A model generated the notes under the pieces. The model was not told the DNA's origin. It did not search any database and saw only the letters and a program-made list of their open reading frames with translations. From an uncultured Bacteroidales bacterium (lineage in GTDB: Bacteria > Bacteroidota > Bacteroidia > Bacteroidales > FEN-979), in contig CAJBYO010000019.1 in the NCBI GenBank assembly GCA_903959905.1, forward strand, positions 37,309 through 101,308: DNA of 64,000 nt, read 5' to 3'. A program made the translations under genes and the position numbers. Below, one piece after another: positions 49,182 through 59,091 of this stretch. The stretch's first letter is position 1. Each line of letters opens with the position of its first letter.

Positions 49182-51626
49182 TTAGATGCGGGCGGTGCGG
49201 ATGATGTCGGCGAAGATGCCGGAAGCGGTCACGTCGGCACCGGCACCGGCTCCTTTGATGACAAGCGGTTGCTGGACATAGCGGTTGGTGTAGAACAGAA
49301 CCACATTGTCCTTGCCGTAAAGGTGAAAAAGATCGTGTTCTTTGTCGATATGCTGGAGCCCGACGGTTGCTTTTCCATTCTCAAAAGTGGCCACGAATTT
49401 CAGTTTGCACCCCTCTTCAAATGCGGCGTGGTAAAGGGAAAAGAAATGCGCTTCCTGTTTTTCCATCTCCAGGTAAAAGTTGGCGACATCACCTTGCGTG
49501 CATGGTTCAGGGAGAAATGAATTGCTGGTGATCTCATCCATCTCCATCCGGTAACCTGCTTCGCGGGCAAGGATGAGGATCTTGCGCATCACATCGGTGC
49601 CGCTGAGGTCAATTCGCGGATCGGGTTCGGCGTATCCTTCATCCTGGGCCCGTTTCACGATCCGGGCAAAAGGCACCGTGCCATTGTAATGATTAAATAC
49701 AAAGTTCAATGTGCCGGAAAGCACCGCTTCGATCTTATGTACTTTATCCCCGCTGCGGATCAGGTCATTAAGCGTGGTAATGATCGGCAAACCCGCGCCC
49801 ACGTTGGTCTCAAAAAGGTATGAAGTGTTGAACTCCCTTGCAAGACCCTTCAGCCTGGCAAATTTTTCATACGACGATGAACTGGCAATTTTATTGCAGG
49901 CCACAACGGCTATGCTTTTTCTTAACAGCCGTTCATAAAAATCCGTAACATGTTCATTTGAAGTCACATCAACAAAAACAGAATTCCGAAGGTTTTTTTG
50001 TTCAATGAATGAGATGAATTCTTCAATCTTCATCGGCTGTCCGGCTTTGAGTTGCTCCTGCCAGTGCTGCAATTCAATGCCTTCTTCATTGAATGCCATC
50101 TGTTTGCTGTTGCATATGCCGATCACACGGAGTTGAATGCGCAGATGTTCAAGGAGGTACTCCTGCTGCAGCAGCAGTTGCGACATCAGTCGGCTGCCCA
50201 CGTTACCCACACCGGTTACAAAGAGGTTGACCTGCTTGTAGGCCGTTTCAAAGAATGCTTCATGTAAAACGTTGATGGCTTTTTTTACATCTCCAGAACT
50301 GATCACTACGGAGATGTTTTTCTCTGATGATCCCTGTGCGATGGCCCTGATATTTACGCTGTTGCGGCCGAGTGCCCCAAACATTTTACCGCTGATCCCG
50401 GTGTGGTTTTTCATGTTGTCGCCAACAAGTGCCACAATGGACAACCCGGTCTCCATCTGCAGCGGCTCCACCTTCCCGGCGATGATCTCGCTGGCAAATT
50501 CAGCATCCACTGCGGCCCTGGCCCTTGAGGCATTGCCTTCGTCGATGGCAGCACAGATGGAGTGTTCCGAAGAGCTCTGGGTGATCAGGATGACGTTGAT
50601 TTTCTCTTCAGAGAGGGCTCCGAAAAGGCGTTTTGAGAACCCCGGGATGCCGACCATGCCGCTTCCTTCAAGGCTCAGGAAGGCCATTTTCCCGATGCTG
50701 GAGATTCCCCTGACCATATTCGTATCGCTGGAGACCGTGCTTTCAACGAGCGTTCCGTAATCGTCAGGGGCGAAGGTGTTTTTAATCCAGACCGGGATCT
50801 TTTTTGTCATAACCGGCTGGATGGTTGGCGGGTAGATGACTTTGGCACCGAAATGCGAAAGTTCCATGGCCTCTTTGTAGGAGATGCAGGGTATTGCCTT
50901 TGCATGGGTCACCAGCCGCGGATCGGCGGTCATCATGCCACTTACATCCGTCCATATTTCAAGAACATTGGCGTCAATGGCAGCAGCCACCAGTGCAGCA
51001 GTGAAGTCTGACCCGCCGCGTCCCAGGGTGGTGGTTACCCCGATGCTGTCGGAGGCAATGAAGCCGGGCATGATATAGAGCTGCGCATGTTTATTTTGCA
51101 GGCAGGCGCTGAGCCCGGTAGAGAGAATTTCCACATCGGGTGTTGCATGTCCGAAATTAGAATCGGTGCGGATAAGGAGCCGTGCGTCAAGCCACTCATT
51201 TGGTACCTGCATTGAATCCAGGGCAGCTGATAGGATCATGGACGACAGCAATTCACCGTGGCTGACGATGCTGTCCTGTGTGCGCGGGGACAACTCTCTG
51301 AGCAGGAAAAGAGCTTCACAGATATGATCAAGTTCATCGCATTTTTCCCTCACCGTGGAGAGCAGGTTGTCCTGCCGGCCCTGTGGAAGCAACGCTTTCA
51401 CTGCTTCATTGTGCCGGTGTGCGAACTCGTCCAGCTGCTGTTTGTAGGAGTGGTCATGCGAGGCGGCAAGTTCCCCGGCCCGGATAAGCATGTCGGTTGT
51501 GCCGCCGAGCGCTGAAACAACCACGATCGTCTGGTCCTTTATGATGGCATGCTGGATAATTTGTATGACCTTTTTTATATTTTCTGCATTGGCAACCGAT
51601 GTGCCGCCAAATTTTAAAACTTGCAT
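49182..51626 (-). CDS. thrA: Bifunctional aspartate kinase - homoserine dehydrogenase I
   Basis: An 814-residue protein from the ATG of MQVLKFGGTSVAN. The kinase part has KFGGTS, SHGELLSSM, GRGGSDFTAALV and SYKEAMELSHFGAKVIYPPT. The middle has two ACT domains (GMVGIPGFSKRLFGALSEEK, GISGKMFGALGRNSVNIRAI). The dehydrogenase part has FVTGVGNVGSRLMSQ, FETNVGAGLPI and GTLNFVFNHYNG. It catalyses steps 1 and 3 of the aspartate pathway and should be feedback-regulated through its ACT domains. It contrasts with the ACT-less AK-MetX at 3781. An upstream in-frame start at 51719 adds residues without likeness. Confidence 0.95.
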   Translation of the reverse strand: MQVLKFGGTSVANAENIKKVIQIIQHAIIKDQTIVVVSALGGTTDMLIRAGELAASHDHSYKQQLDEFAHRHNEAVKALLPQGRQDNLLSTVREKCDELDHICEALFLLRELSPRTQDSIVSHGELLSSMILSAALDSMQVPNEWLDARLLIRTDSNFGHATPDVEILSTGLSACLQNKHAQLYIMPGFIASDSIGVTTTLGRGGSDFTAALVAAAIDANVLEIWTDVSGMMTADPRLVTHAKAIPCISYKEAMELSHFGAKVIYPPTIQPVMTKKIPVWIKNTFAPDDYGTLVESTVSSDTNMVRGISSIGKMAFLSLEGSGMVGIPGFSKRLFGALSEEKINVILITQSSSEHSICAAIDEGNASRARAAVDAEFASEIIAGKVEPLQMETGLSIVALVGDNMKNHTGISGKMFGALGRNSVNIRAIAQGSSEKNISVVISSGDVKKAINVLHEAFFETAYKQVNLFVTGVGNVGSRLMSQLLLQQEYLLEHLRIQLRVIGICNSKQMAFNEEGIELQHWQEQLKAGQPMKIEEFISFIEQKNLRNSVFVDVTSNEHVTDFYERLLRKSIAVVACNKIASSSSYEKFARLKGLAREFNTSYLFETNVGAGLPIITTLNDLIRSGDKVHKIEAVLSGTLNFVFNHYNGTVPFARIVKRAQDEGYAEPDPRIDLSGTDVMRKILILAREAGYRMEMDEITSNSFLPEPCTQGDVANFYLEMEKQEAHFFSLYHAAFEEGCKLKFVATFENGKATVGLQHIDKEHDLFHLYGKDNVVLFYTNRYVQQPLVIKGAGAGADVTASGIFADIIRTARI

Positions 51627-51774
51627 AGTTGAATTATTGAAATGAACTACAAATATAGAAATATTAGGGGGAGCGATGAGAAAGGCTGCAGGCAGGGTCT
51701 CTGTTGTCGAATTTGCCATGCATGTGAATCCCTAATTCATTACCTTTGCCATACAAACAAAAAGTAAGATCAAT

Positions 51775-52134
51775 ATGCCTTTTATTCCGAAACTGCTGCT
51801 GACTTCCGTTGCCATCCTGATTGCAGGATATTTTTTGCCGGGAATCCATGTGAGCACCTTCTGGACCGCCCTTCTTGTTGCATTGGTATTAAGTTTCCTG
51901 AACGTATTTCTGAAGCCGTTCATGGTGATCCTGACCATCCCGTTCACGGTGATTACCTTTGGCCTGTTTTTACTGGTCATCAATGCAGTCATCATCATGA
52001 TTGCCAGCGCCTGGGTGACCGGTTTTAAGGTAGACGGATTCTGGTGGGCCATGTTGTTCAGCATCATTCTGTCGGTTGTTTCTTCATTTCTGGAAAGCCT
52101 GGTTAAACACGATGAGAGCACGCGCAATAATTGA
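51775..52134 (+). CDS. Phage-holin-4-type small membrane protein
   Basis: A 119-residue protein with about four helices (LLLTSVAILIAGYFLPGIHV, ALLVALVLSFLNVFLKPFMV, TFGLFLLVINAVIIMIASAW). The LNVFLKPFMVILTIPFTVIT block is typical of the Phage_holin_4_2/YvlD-like family found in bacterial chromosomes. Despite the name it is not evidence for a prophage. Its end overlaps the next gene by 23 bp. Confidence 0.82.
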   Translation: MPFIPKLLLTSVAILIAGYFLPGIHVSTFWTALLVALVLSFLNVFLKPFMVILTIPFTVITFGLFLLVINAVIIMIASAWVTGFKVDGFWWAMLFSIILSVVSSFLESLVKHDESTRNN

Positions 52135-52573
52135 TAAACAGGAGATCGCTGATGTTATTCAGCGAAGCACCCACTGCCACCTTTCCATGGTGGATCCGGA
52201 CGGTAAACCCTATGTGATCCCGATGAACTTCGGCTTTAAGGATGATGTGATTTACCTGCATGGGGCGCAGCATGGAAAGAAGATCGATATTTTAAAGGTG
52301 CATCCGGATGTGTGCATCAACTTCACCACCGACCATGTGCTGCGCTATCAGAATGAGCAGGTAGCGTGTTCATGGAGCATGAAGTACCGCAGCGTGCTGT
52401 GCCATGGCAAGGCTGAGTTTATCGTTGACCCTGAGGAGAAGATCGCAGCATTCCACATCGTGATGAGCCAGTACACGGACGGGGAGTTTAAATTCAACCC
52501 ACCATCCATTCGTGAGGTGTGTGTGTGGAAGGTGCCGGTTGAGCGCTACGATGGCCGTGCCTATGGGTATTGA
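52112..52573 (+). CDS. Pyridoxamine 5'-phosphate oxidase-like (NimA-type) flavoprotein
   Basis: A 153-residue split-barrel flavin-binding protein: HLSMVDPDGKPYVIPMNFGF, IYLHGAQHGKKIDILK, and a late CHGKAEFI strand. The family includes NimA nitroimidazole reductases and PNPOx-like proteins; substrate unknown. I use the ATG of MRARAIIDKQ. Its overlap with the holin-type gene implies coupling. Confidence 0.8.
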   Translation: MRARAIIDKQEIADVIQRSTHCHLSMVDPDGKPYVIPMNFGFKDDVIYLHGAQHGKKIDILKVHPDVCINFTTDHVLRYQNEQVACSWSMKYRSVLCHGKAEFIVDPEEKIAAFHIVMSQYTDGEFKFNPPSIREVCVWKVPVERYDGRAYGY

Positions 52574-52818
52574 GACGCCCGGCCTACACCCACCCAGCAC
52601 TTACTCTTAGTTATTCATTCTTCACTTTTCACTCTCAGTTGTACGTTTTTCTCTGTTCGTTGAGGTCGTTGAGGTCGTTGAGGTGGCTAATTAATGGGTT
52701 TAGTGTTTAGTTAAGAACGCTTTTTTCAGACTCCCAATACCCCACCGTCCATTATAGGGCGGAGGGGATGGGGGTTTTAAAATCCGCACCCTTTCTGGTG
52801 AAGAAGGGTGGATGGGAA
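52574..52818. other. Gene-free stretch with short direct repeats
   Basis: Three 9-bp GTTGAGGTC-type repeats near 52660-52685 and a GC-rich imperfect hairpin (CCCCACCGTCC ... GGCGGAGGGG) near 52740-52775, which could end the leftward or the rightward transcript. No gene was found. Confidence 0.5.
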
Positions 52819-55800
52819 TTACAATTTCACCAATTTTATAGTTTCGGCATAACCGTCAGCGACAATCCTGACAAAGTAAAGCCCGGTAGGCAAGGCTGAG
52901 AAACCGAATTCATGTTTCTTTTCACCGATCATCACCCCGGTCATCACTTTTTCTCCATGGATGCTGTAAACTTCCAGCTTAACGTCGCTGAAAAGGAAGT
53001 CGCCCTTCTGCACCAGTATGAAATTTCCGCTGGTAGGGTTGGGGTAGATGCTGAAACCGGCCAAATCCATCTGCCTCGGGGTTGTCTCAGTGGTAAATGC
53101 AACCATTGCTGGCGAAAGTATTGCTCCGTTGCAGTAGGGTCCTGCGGAAATATAACCATGCATGTAACCCCCGCTGTTAACTGTCGTTCCCGGGAGGTAG
53201 CTGATTTTCACACCGGCAATGAACGTTGCGCTGCCGCCGCTCAACACAGTAAAAGTATTTGGTGTTCCCGCTACCGTAATTGTGTTTGTTGCATTGAAAC
53301 AAGTGTCGTTGGAGATGGTCACCACACCGCCGATGATGTTATTTTCCGGAACTGTATTCGGGGTGGTGAAGGTCATGTCGTTGCCATATACCGTAACATT
53401 GTTAAATGTAACCCCTCTCAAACGGAAATGATAAACTGTGTTAGCAACAAGTCCGGCCAGGGAGCCGCTGACAGGCTGCGTTGTTCCTCCTGAAATGGTT
53501 GCAGGAGATCCTGATATTACACTGCCGTAAGAAGAAGTTGTTCCATAGTCAAAAAACATATTCATATTCTGGCTGACGGCATTTGCTGAGCCATGCAGTA
53601 TAGCGGATGCGCCAAGGATATTTGTTGCAGCGGTCGTTACAACCAACGGAGACGTGGTGAACTCATACGCCCCCATGTCGGGAGGGTTCGTTCGGGTAGC
53701 GCCCATAATATCAGTTGGCAATGAGGTAATGTAGCTACCCGTTTTTGGCATCCCTGTCGTTGTTGGAATGAGGTTTGACTCTGATGTAAAAACAGGGTTG
53801 ATATTCAGCGAATGTACCTCCTGACTGGTAAAGGTCTGCCAATTAGTCAATAATTCATATTTATTTGAATTTGTATAGGCAATGCTTCCCTGGCAACCGT
53901 CAATGAAATAGTCATTGTAATCGATCACTGAGAAGTTCCCCGGATCATTTGCCGTGGTCATGATTCCATAGGCCCTCCCCGATATTCCACATGGCTGGCC
54001 TGACAAAACCTTTTGCGAATTCTTCAGGATGTTGTTTCTGAATTCAATGTTGTTGGTCAATGCACTGATCTGGTATATCCCCAGGCATGCTGAAGAACCG
54101 GTACGGTAACTTTCAGGAGATAGTATATCCCCGTAAAGGTAGATTGAGTTGTGAAGAATTTTAAGATTTCCTCCGCTCATCACGTAGATACCATAGCAAT
54201 TGTTGGGTGCTGCGCCAGGTGCTGCACCGGATGATTTGATCCCGTAAATAGAATTGTTCGAAATCTCTGTAACAGATGTATTCTCAGCCTCATACCATAT
54301 CCCGTATGCTCCCGAGCCATCGTCGCTGTTCCTGTAAAAATCATGAATAAGATTTTTCCGGATCTTTGTGTTCGTCGATCCGTTGAGAACATACACGCCC
54401 GCTTGTAAAGGCATTGAATTCCCGGTGACACAGCCCATGATGTTATTTCCCGAAATCAGGGTATTATCTGAATATTGCAATAAGATCCCCCGGTCGGTTA
54501 CATAATCAAAATAGCTTGATGAGCCGATCACGTTGTTGGTGATCTGACCATTATGGTTGATTCCACTGAAGTTGCCTGTAAACTGGATTCCCGTATGCAC
54601 TGCATAGATGGAATCATCTGTGATGTTGATGTCATCATACCCCCCACCGGAAGAGTTTAGCAATATCCCATAGTTGATGGCGGTTGCCGAACTCACACCT
54701 TTAACAATGCAGTTCTTAATAGTAACGTTAGTGGCAGGATCCACCCCATCTTTATTGGCAAGCATGATCACAAAAGCACCTGTTGCTTCACCCGCATTAT
54801 ACCAGGTGATCATTTTCTCTGTACCTCCGGAGGGTGCACCATCAATGATGAGATGATCAAATCCATTGACCTTCAAAAGGCCGCCGGAAGGAACATACCC
54901 TGCGATATACGGGTGAACGCCGGCTTTAGGTTTGATGGTAAGTGTATTGGTGCTGCTGCTTCCTCCATTAGGCTGCAGCGTAAGGGGAAAGGATTCGGTG
55001 TAATAGGTGTTGTCAGTCAGCACGAGGGTGACCGGACAGGTGATGCCTTTTGCATTGATGTCGTTGAATGCTGCCGTCAGGGTTGAATAGGTTCCACCAC
55101 TACCCACGTTGAATGTGCCACAAATAGGTGAAACAATTACATATTTGTTTGGAGCAACCGGAGGGGTGGTCACTGAAGGTGGATTTGCTGAGTAACCACT
55201 GGCGCCGCTAAACGGGATGGGTCCCACATTGGGAACTGACCACATGTCCTGGGCTACCAGGAAGTAATATATGGTGTCGCCCAACGCAGCACCCGGATTG
55301 AAATTAAATGTATACTGGTTATTGCCAGTTGAAGTACCTGTAATATAGGTCCAGGCTCCTGTATAGTTTTTCTTCCAGCAGGCCCGGGGCAATCCGATCC
55401 CGGTAACCGGCACACCGTGTACATCTGTGACCGTGGCAGTGAGCACCCTGGGGCTCGTCGTTGCAATGTTGGCGAATGGAGAATAGCTAATCACAGGAGG
55501 AGTATTATCATTGGGAATTCCACCGAATTCATGAGCTCCAATGTCAGGTGCACCTGCAGGATAGGAGGGATTTACCGGATAACCTGCATTCGGGAAACGT
55601 GCATTGCCGAAATAATCGTCCGAAATACTCATTGGAACGGCGACAATACTGCCACCGCTTTCGCATTGGGTAGCCTCCGTAGCGGATATTCTTAGATCTG
55701 CGGGTGTCAGTATGGAGTTGAACGGTGGATTCTCTGTCACCGACAGGTATTCCCTCGGGTACATCCTGGTCTTATATCGCAGTAAGGATGAATCGCCGGT

Positions 55801-57732
55801 TACGCCATCGTAAAAAATCAAGTTCTTCGATGAAGGAGTCCCGGCATAATAGTTATTGTTATTTGAGGTGATTGAAAGGTTGGCAAAATTCAACGTGTCG
55901 GTGAGTACCGCCAGGGTTTTCCCGGTTCCGTTTGGTGTGGAGGTATTGACAACAATGTTGTTCCTGAGATCCAGGACCTTGTTGTAGTGGGACAGAGACA
56001 GACCGGCAGTGCCGAAATTGGCTCCGATAGAAGTGGAGTTAATATAAATGGTATTGTTGTATATGCCTGTCATAGATGCCTCGTATCCGCCAAATATCCA
56101 CATTCCGGTAATTGCAGTTCCGGATGTCGAACCCCCGGCCTTCAGGTCACCGATGAAATTATTGAATATATTAATGTTGCCTGCACCGCCCAGGAATCCG
56201 ATATACATCCCATAGATCATCGTAGATGACGACGATCCGTTTATATTCTGGATCTTGTTCTTGTAAATGTTATAGTTGTATCCATCATTCACATAAAGGC
56301 CGTAGGTCGTTCCGTTTGCATTGTTCAGGTTGGTAATGGTATTTCCATAAATGTTTTTGGTAATAGGCCTGAGTGCCCGGCAAACGAGTCCCCGTGCAGC
56401 GCCCGTTGTGGTCGACGTGTTGTTGTCAATCACATTGCCGTAGCAGTTGAGCAGGTTGCACTGGAATCCAATGTCGATGTAATCTGTGTTCCCGCCCGAT
56501 CCTGATGGTGACTGAACCCTTACGTTACCGCTAACGGTATTGTTGTATACGTCAAGTGTTCCCAGCAATGACGGATAGCCTCCAACTGACATACAGATTA
56601 TTGGACCTGAAGAAGTTGTTGAAGTCGAACCGTATGTGTTGTTGGTCACAGAGTTGTTGTAAAAACTACAAGTTGGAGCACCGTGGCCAATTTCGATGTA
56701 ATTACAGGTGCTGGATGTCGCATTTGGAAAGGTGCAACCCGTGATGATGTTGTCGTGGTAAACAGTTGAGGATGCGGCAGTCGCATTGCCCATCCAGTCC
56801 TTGATGCCGTAAAAGGATCCCGTCCCGAGAAACTGGATTGTAACGGTGTTTCCATAAACGTAAACACTCGCATTGCTGGTGCCCTGGAATTGCATGCCAT
56901 TGCAGGAAAATCCACTGACAGTGCCCGTAATGGTGTTGTTTGCAACAGTCATATTGTTCTCATACTGAGCGTAAATTCCATTTGCAGTTCCACTCGTCCC
57001 TCCGAAATTGGTAATAAGGTTTCCTTCAACCGAACCAATGTCTGTATTCTGATTATTCAGTGAGGTAAGTGAATAACCCAACAAATTGATCCCGGTGAAA
57101 CAATGGTTTATGGTGTTTCCCTGGAAGGAATTATATGAGTTGGTCTGGCGCAGGTTCTTTAATATTTTGTTTGAGCCCATGGAGGTATATATCCAGTTCT
57201 GCGAATTGATTCCGCAAGTGCTTGAATTGCTGTTATTCAGCAATATTGTACAATGCTTAATCGTCGCATATTGTGTTCCGCTGGTGTCTGAAGGATTCTT
57301 CATCAGGGCAAATCCATACTCTGCCTGTGAGAAAGAATCAGTATGGGCAGGGTCATCTGTTACATCAATCCCATCGAAGGTGACATAATCAGTTCCGCAT
57401 AATTCAAAGATAAAATCATAATTTCCTGATCCATAGGCAGAAGTGATCACGGGGTTTGCCCCTGCACCGTTTTTCTTAAATACAATCGGACTTGATAACG
57501 AACCTGTTTGGGTCGTGATCTGTCCATCTAACGCATCCGTGAATGTTTCGGTATATCCTGCAGAAATATTGAAAGTTACACCCCCCGGGCCGGCTCCCTG
57601 GGTATTCAAGTCGGCAATAGCAGCAGCAACCGTTGGATAATTGCCGGGAATACTTTTATTTCCCGTAAGCTGACCAAATGATATTTGGTTGACTACTAAT
57701 CCGATGAACATCAGAATAAATATTCTTCTCAT
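52819..57732 (-). CDS. Giant secreted parallel beta-helix protein with T9SS sorting domain
   Basis: A 1637-residue surface protein. Signal peptide (MRRIFILMFIGLVVNQISFG), then GNYPTVAAAIADLNTQGAG, a pectin-lyase-like opening that recurs near residue 900 (GSGGTYSTLTAAFNDINAKG). Two right-handed beta-helix regions are rich in YNNTI/IYGNTIT turns. Around residue 780 lies an Ig-like region (PPVISYSPFANIATTSPRVL), then a fibronectin-like segment (LVANTVYHFRLRGVTF). The T9SS type A sorting domain ends it (FSIYPNPTSGNFILV ... PTGLYFVRIVADGYAETIKLVKL). No lyase residues can be assigned; it may be an adhesin or a polysaccharide-binding protein. Confidence 0.88.
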   Translation of the reverse strand: MRRIFILMFIGLVVNQISFGQLTGNKSIPGNYPTVAAAIADLNTQGAGPGGVTFNISAGYTETFTDALDGQITTQTGSLSSPIVFKKNGAGANPVITSAYGSGNYDFIFELCGTDYVTFDGIDVTDDPAHTDSFSQAEYGFALMKNPSDTSGTQYATIKHCTILLNNSNSSTCGINSQNWIYTSMGSNKILKNLRQTNSYNSFQGNTINHCFTGINLLGYSLTSLNNQNTDIGSVEGNLITNFGGTSGTANGIYAQYENNMTVANNTITGTVSGFSCNGMQFQGTSNASVYVYGNTVTIQFLGTGSFYGIKDWMGNATAASSTVYHDNIITGCTFPNATSSTCNYIEIGHGAPTCSFYNNSVTNNTYGSTSTTSSGPIICMSVGGYPSLLGTLDVYNNTVSGNVRVQSPSGSGGNTDYIDIGFQCNLLNCYGNVIDNNTSTTTGAARGLVCRALRPITKNIYGNTITNLNNANGTTYGLYVNDGYNYNIYKNKIQNINGSSSSTMIYGMYIGFLGGAGNINIFNNFIGDLKAGGSTSGTAITGMWIFGGYEASMTGIYNNTIYINSTSIGANFGTAGLSLSHYNKVLDLRNNIVVNTSTPNGTGKTLAVLTDTLNFANLSITSNNNNYYAGTPSSKNLIFYDGVTGDSSLLRYKTRMYPREYLSVTENPPFNSILTPADLRISATEATQCESGGSIVAVPMSISDDYFGNARFPNAGYPVNPSYPAGAPDIGAHEFGGIPNDNTPPVISYSPFANIATTSPRVLTATVTDVHGVPVTGIGLPRACWKKNYTGAWTYITGTSTGNNQYTFNFNPGAALGDTIYYFLVAQDMWSVPNVGPIPFSGASGYSANPPSVTTPPVAPNKYVIVSPICGTFNVGSGGTYSTLTAAFNDINAKGITCPVTLVLTDNTYYTESFPLTLQPNGGSSSTNTLTIKPKAGVHPYIAGYVPSGGLLKVNGFDHLIIDGAPSGGTEKMITWYNAGEATGAFVIMLANKDGVDPATNVTIKNCIVKGVSSATAINYGILLNSSGGGYDDINITDDSIYAVHTGIQFTGNFSGINHNGQITNNVIGSSSYFDYVTDRGILLQYSDNTLISGNNIMGCVTGNSMPLQAGVYVLNGSTNTKIRKNLIHDFYRNSDDGSGAYGIWYEAENTSVTEISNNSIYGIKSSGAAPGAAPNNCYGIYVMSGGNLKILHNSIYLYGDILSPESYRTGSSACLGIYQISALTNNIEFRNNILKNSQKVLSGQPCGISGRAYGIMTTANDPGNFSVIDYNDYFIDGCQGSIAYTNSNKYELLTNWQTFTSQEVHSLNINPVFTSESNLIPTTTGMPKTGSYITSLPTDIMGATRTNPPDMGAYEFTTSPLVVTTAATNILGASAILHGSANAVSQNMNMFFDYGTTSSYGSVISGSPATISGGTTQPVSGSLAGLVANTVYHFRLRGVTFNNVTVYGNDMTFTTPNTVPENNIIGGVVTISNDTCFNATNTITVAGTPNTFTVLSGGSATFIAGVKISYLPGTTVNSGGYMHGYISAGPYCNGAILSPAMVAFTTETTPRQMDLAGFSIYPNPTSGNFILVQKGDFLFSDVKLEVYSIHGEKVMTGVMIGEKKHEFGFSALPTGLYFVRIVADGYAETIKLVKL

Positions 57733-57760
57733 TTTTTGAGGTTTTTAGGTTTCATTGACA

Positions 57761-57768
57761 CAAAAGTA
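57761..57768 (-). promoter_or_regulatory. -7 box of the giant T9SS gene
   Basis: On the minus strand TACTTTTG matches TAnnTTTG, 29 bases before the start codon. There is no -33 TTTG, as expected for a promoter that needs an activator. Confidence 0.5.
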
Positions 57769-57798
57769 TACCGATTGATTTGGTTTCATTCCATTAGG

Positions 57799-57841
57799 TA
57801 CCTGTACAATACCTGTACATGCGTATTACAATACCTGTACA
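57799..57841. promoter_or_regulatory. Three helically phased TACCTGTACA operator-like repeats
   Basis: The exact decamer TACCTGTACA occurs at 57799-57808, 57810-57819 and 57832-57841, with starts 11 and 22 bases apart (one and two helix turns). Its TGTACA core is palindromic. The set lies about 45-80 bases upstream of the predicted start of the giant T9SS gene and is a plausible activator site. Confidence 0.6.
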
Positions 57842-57981
57842 TATGGTTATCATACTTTTTTCTTTAGGGTATCATGCAGGAAATGAGGTATATATGTGCC
57901 ATCAATGTGCGTGACATTGTTCCTGTATCAAATCCCGTAATTTTCATGTCTCAATACCATATGAACAATTGATTTATTAAT

Positions 57982-58013
57982 ATTGTTTAATTTTAGCCTC
58001 AATTCTAAATTTG
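57982..58013 (+). promoter_or_regulatory. Promoter of the outer-membrane protein gene; possible leaderless mRNA
   Basis: ATTG (57982-57985) and TAAATTTG (58006-58013) fit the -33/-7 pair with a 20-base spacer. The start would fall on or next to the ATG at 58021. Confidence 0.5.
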
Positions 58014-58020
58014 AACCCAG

Positions 58021-58779
58021 ATGAAAAATACCCGATGGTTTATTTTAATGTGCTTATTTGTTCCGACGTTACTTTGGGCGGCAAAAAATGATACAGTGAC
58101 CAATTATCCCAAACCATATCATAAGAATGTAATTAAGTTTAACCCTACGCCAATGCTCCTGTGGAGCAGCAAGAACATCACCTTCAGTTATGAGCGGATC
58201 CTGAACAGGAAGCAGTCAATCGCCATCACCGCAGGTTTTCTGGAGTTCCCAAGCCTGTTTAAAGACAGTATCGCCAACATTCTGGCCATTACCGGCCGCG
58301 AAAAGTACGGGGTCAACCTGGCGTTTGAATACCGGTTTTACCTCATGAAGCGAAATGCCCGTCCGGCCCCGGATGGAATTTACATTGCCCCGTTTGCCAG
58401 TTATTACGGCTATCATTTTAAAAATAACGTAGATGTGTTGCATACCAACGTTGACAGTGCCGGAGCGTTGAAAGGGAATTTTTACATTTTCAACGTCGGT
58501 GTTGAACTGGGCTACCAGTTTGTGTTCTGGAAAAGATTCACGCTGGATTTCGTGCTGATCGGCCCTGCTATCAGCTATTATGGCGGCAACCTTGACATCA
58601 CCGGTAACGTCAATTTTGAACAGATCAAAGAAACCAATGCTGCGCTGTATGATAAACTCAAGGAAAAATACCCGATGATCGGCGACTTTGTTGTCAACAA
58701 GTCATTTAAATCAAACGGCAAACTCGACATGCTCGCCGTCGGCTTCCGCTACCTGGTTCAGTTCGGCTTTCACTTCTGA
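58021..58779 (+). CDS. Putative outer-membrane beta-barrel protein
   Basis: A 252-residue protein with a signal peptide (WFILMCLFVPTLLWAA) and many amphipathic strands with aromatic girdles (LLWSSKNITFSYERIL, NLAFEYRFYLM, IYIAPFASYYGYHF, NVGVELGYQFVFW). The last residue is Phe, as common for barrels. DUF3575-like in style. No function can be given. It is divergent from the giant T9SS gene and may share regulation through the decamer operators. Confidence 0.7.
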   Translation: MKNTRWFILMCLFVPTLLWAAKNDTVTNYPKPYHKNVIKFNPTPMLLWSSKNITFSYERILNRKQSIAITAGFLEFPSLFKDSIANILAITGREKYGVNLAFEYRFYLMKRNARPAPDGIYIAPFASYYGYHFKNNVDVLHTNVDSAGALKGNFYIFNVGVELGYQFVFWKRFTLDFVLIGPAISYYGGNLDITGNVNFEQIKETNAALYDKLKEKYPMIGDFVVNKSFKSNGKLDMLAVGFRYLVQFGFHF

Positions 58780-58810
58780 CCAGCCTGGTAACCGGCTATG
58801 GTTCCACCTG

Positions 58811-58851
58811 ATTTTGCACTTTGCATTTTGCACTTTGCATTTTACATTTTT
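58811..58851. repeat. Heptamer tandem repeat TTTTGCA/CTTTGCA
   Basis: Five 7-bp units after the outer-membrane protein gene: TTTTGCA, CTTTGCA, TTTTGCA, CTTTGCA, TTTTACA. Same period as the NNRTGAC arrays but a different unit. Confidence 0.75.
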
Positions 58852-58867
58852 AATGCTCACTAATACC

Positions 58868-59048
58868 CTTCCCCGGCTCCGTAGGAGCCAAATCCGGGTA
58901 GCACGATCACGTGCGGTATCAATTCGCTCCGTAGGTGCGACATTATTTACCTGAAACCTGAACCGAAATCAATTGCACACCTACGGTGCGCATGGGTTGG
59001 GTGGGGCATTCAGGCTACCAGTAATTGGCTCCTACGGAGCCGGGGAGG
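58868..59048. repeat. Nested palindromic element, complete copy B
   Basis: Outer arms GGCTCCGTAGGAGCC (58875-58889) and GGCTCCTACGGAGCC (59028-59042); inner arms TCGCTCCGTAGGTGCGA (58924-58940) and GCACACCTACGGTGCGC (58975-58991). Order and spacing agree with copy A at 39684, while the DNA between the arms differs. Conservation of arms but not spacers points to structure rather than coding. Confidence 0.88.
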
Positions 59049-59091
59049 TTTATTCCCTGACGAAATGTTCTGAAGGAAACAAATCAACAGA

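Larger units (their letters stand above)
58780..59091. other. 310-bp gene-free stretch of repeats
   Basis: It is almost wholly the heptamer array (58811-58851) and the palindromic element copy B (58868-59048), lying between convergent genes. Confidence 0.7.

Noticed and set aside
51775..52134. Prophage holin
   Set aside because: The Phage_holin_4_2 family is widespread in chromosomes, and no other phage gene lies nearby.
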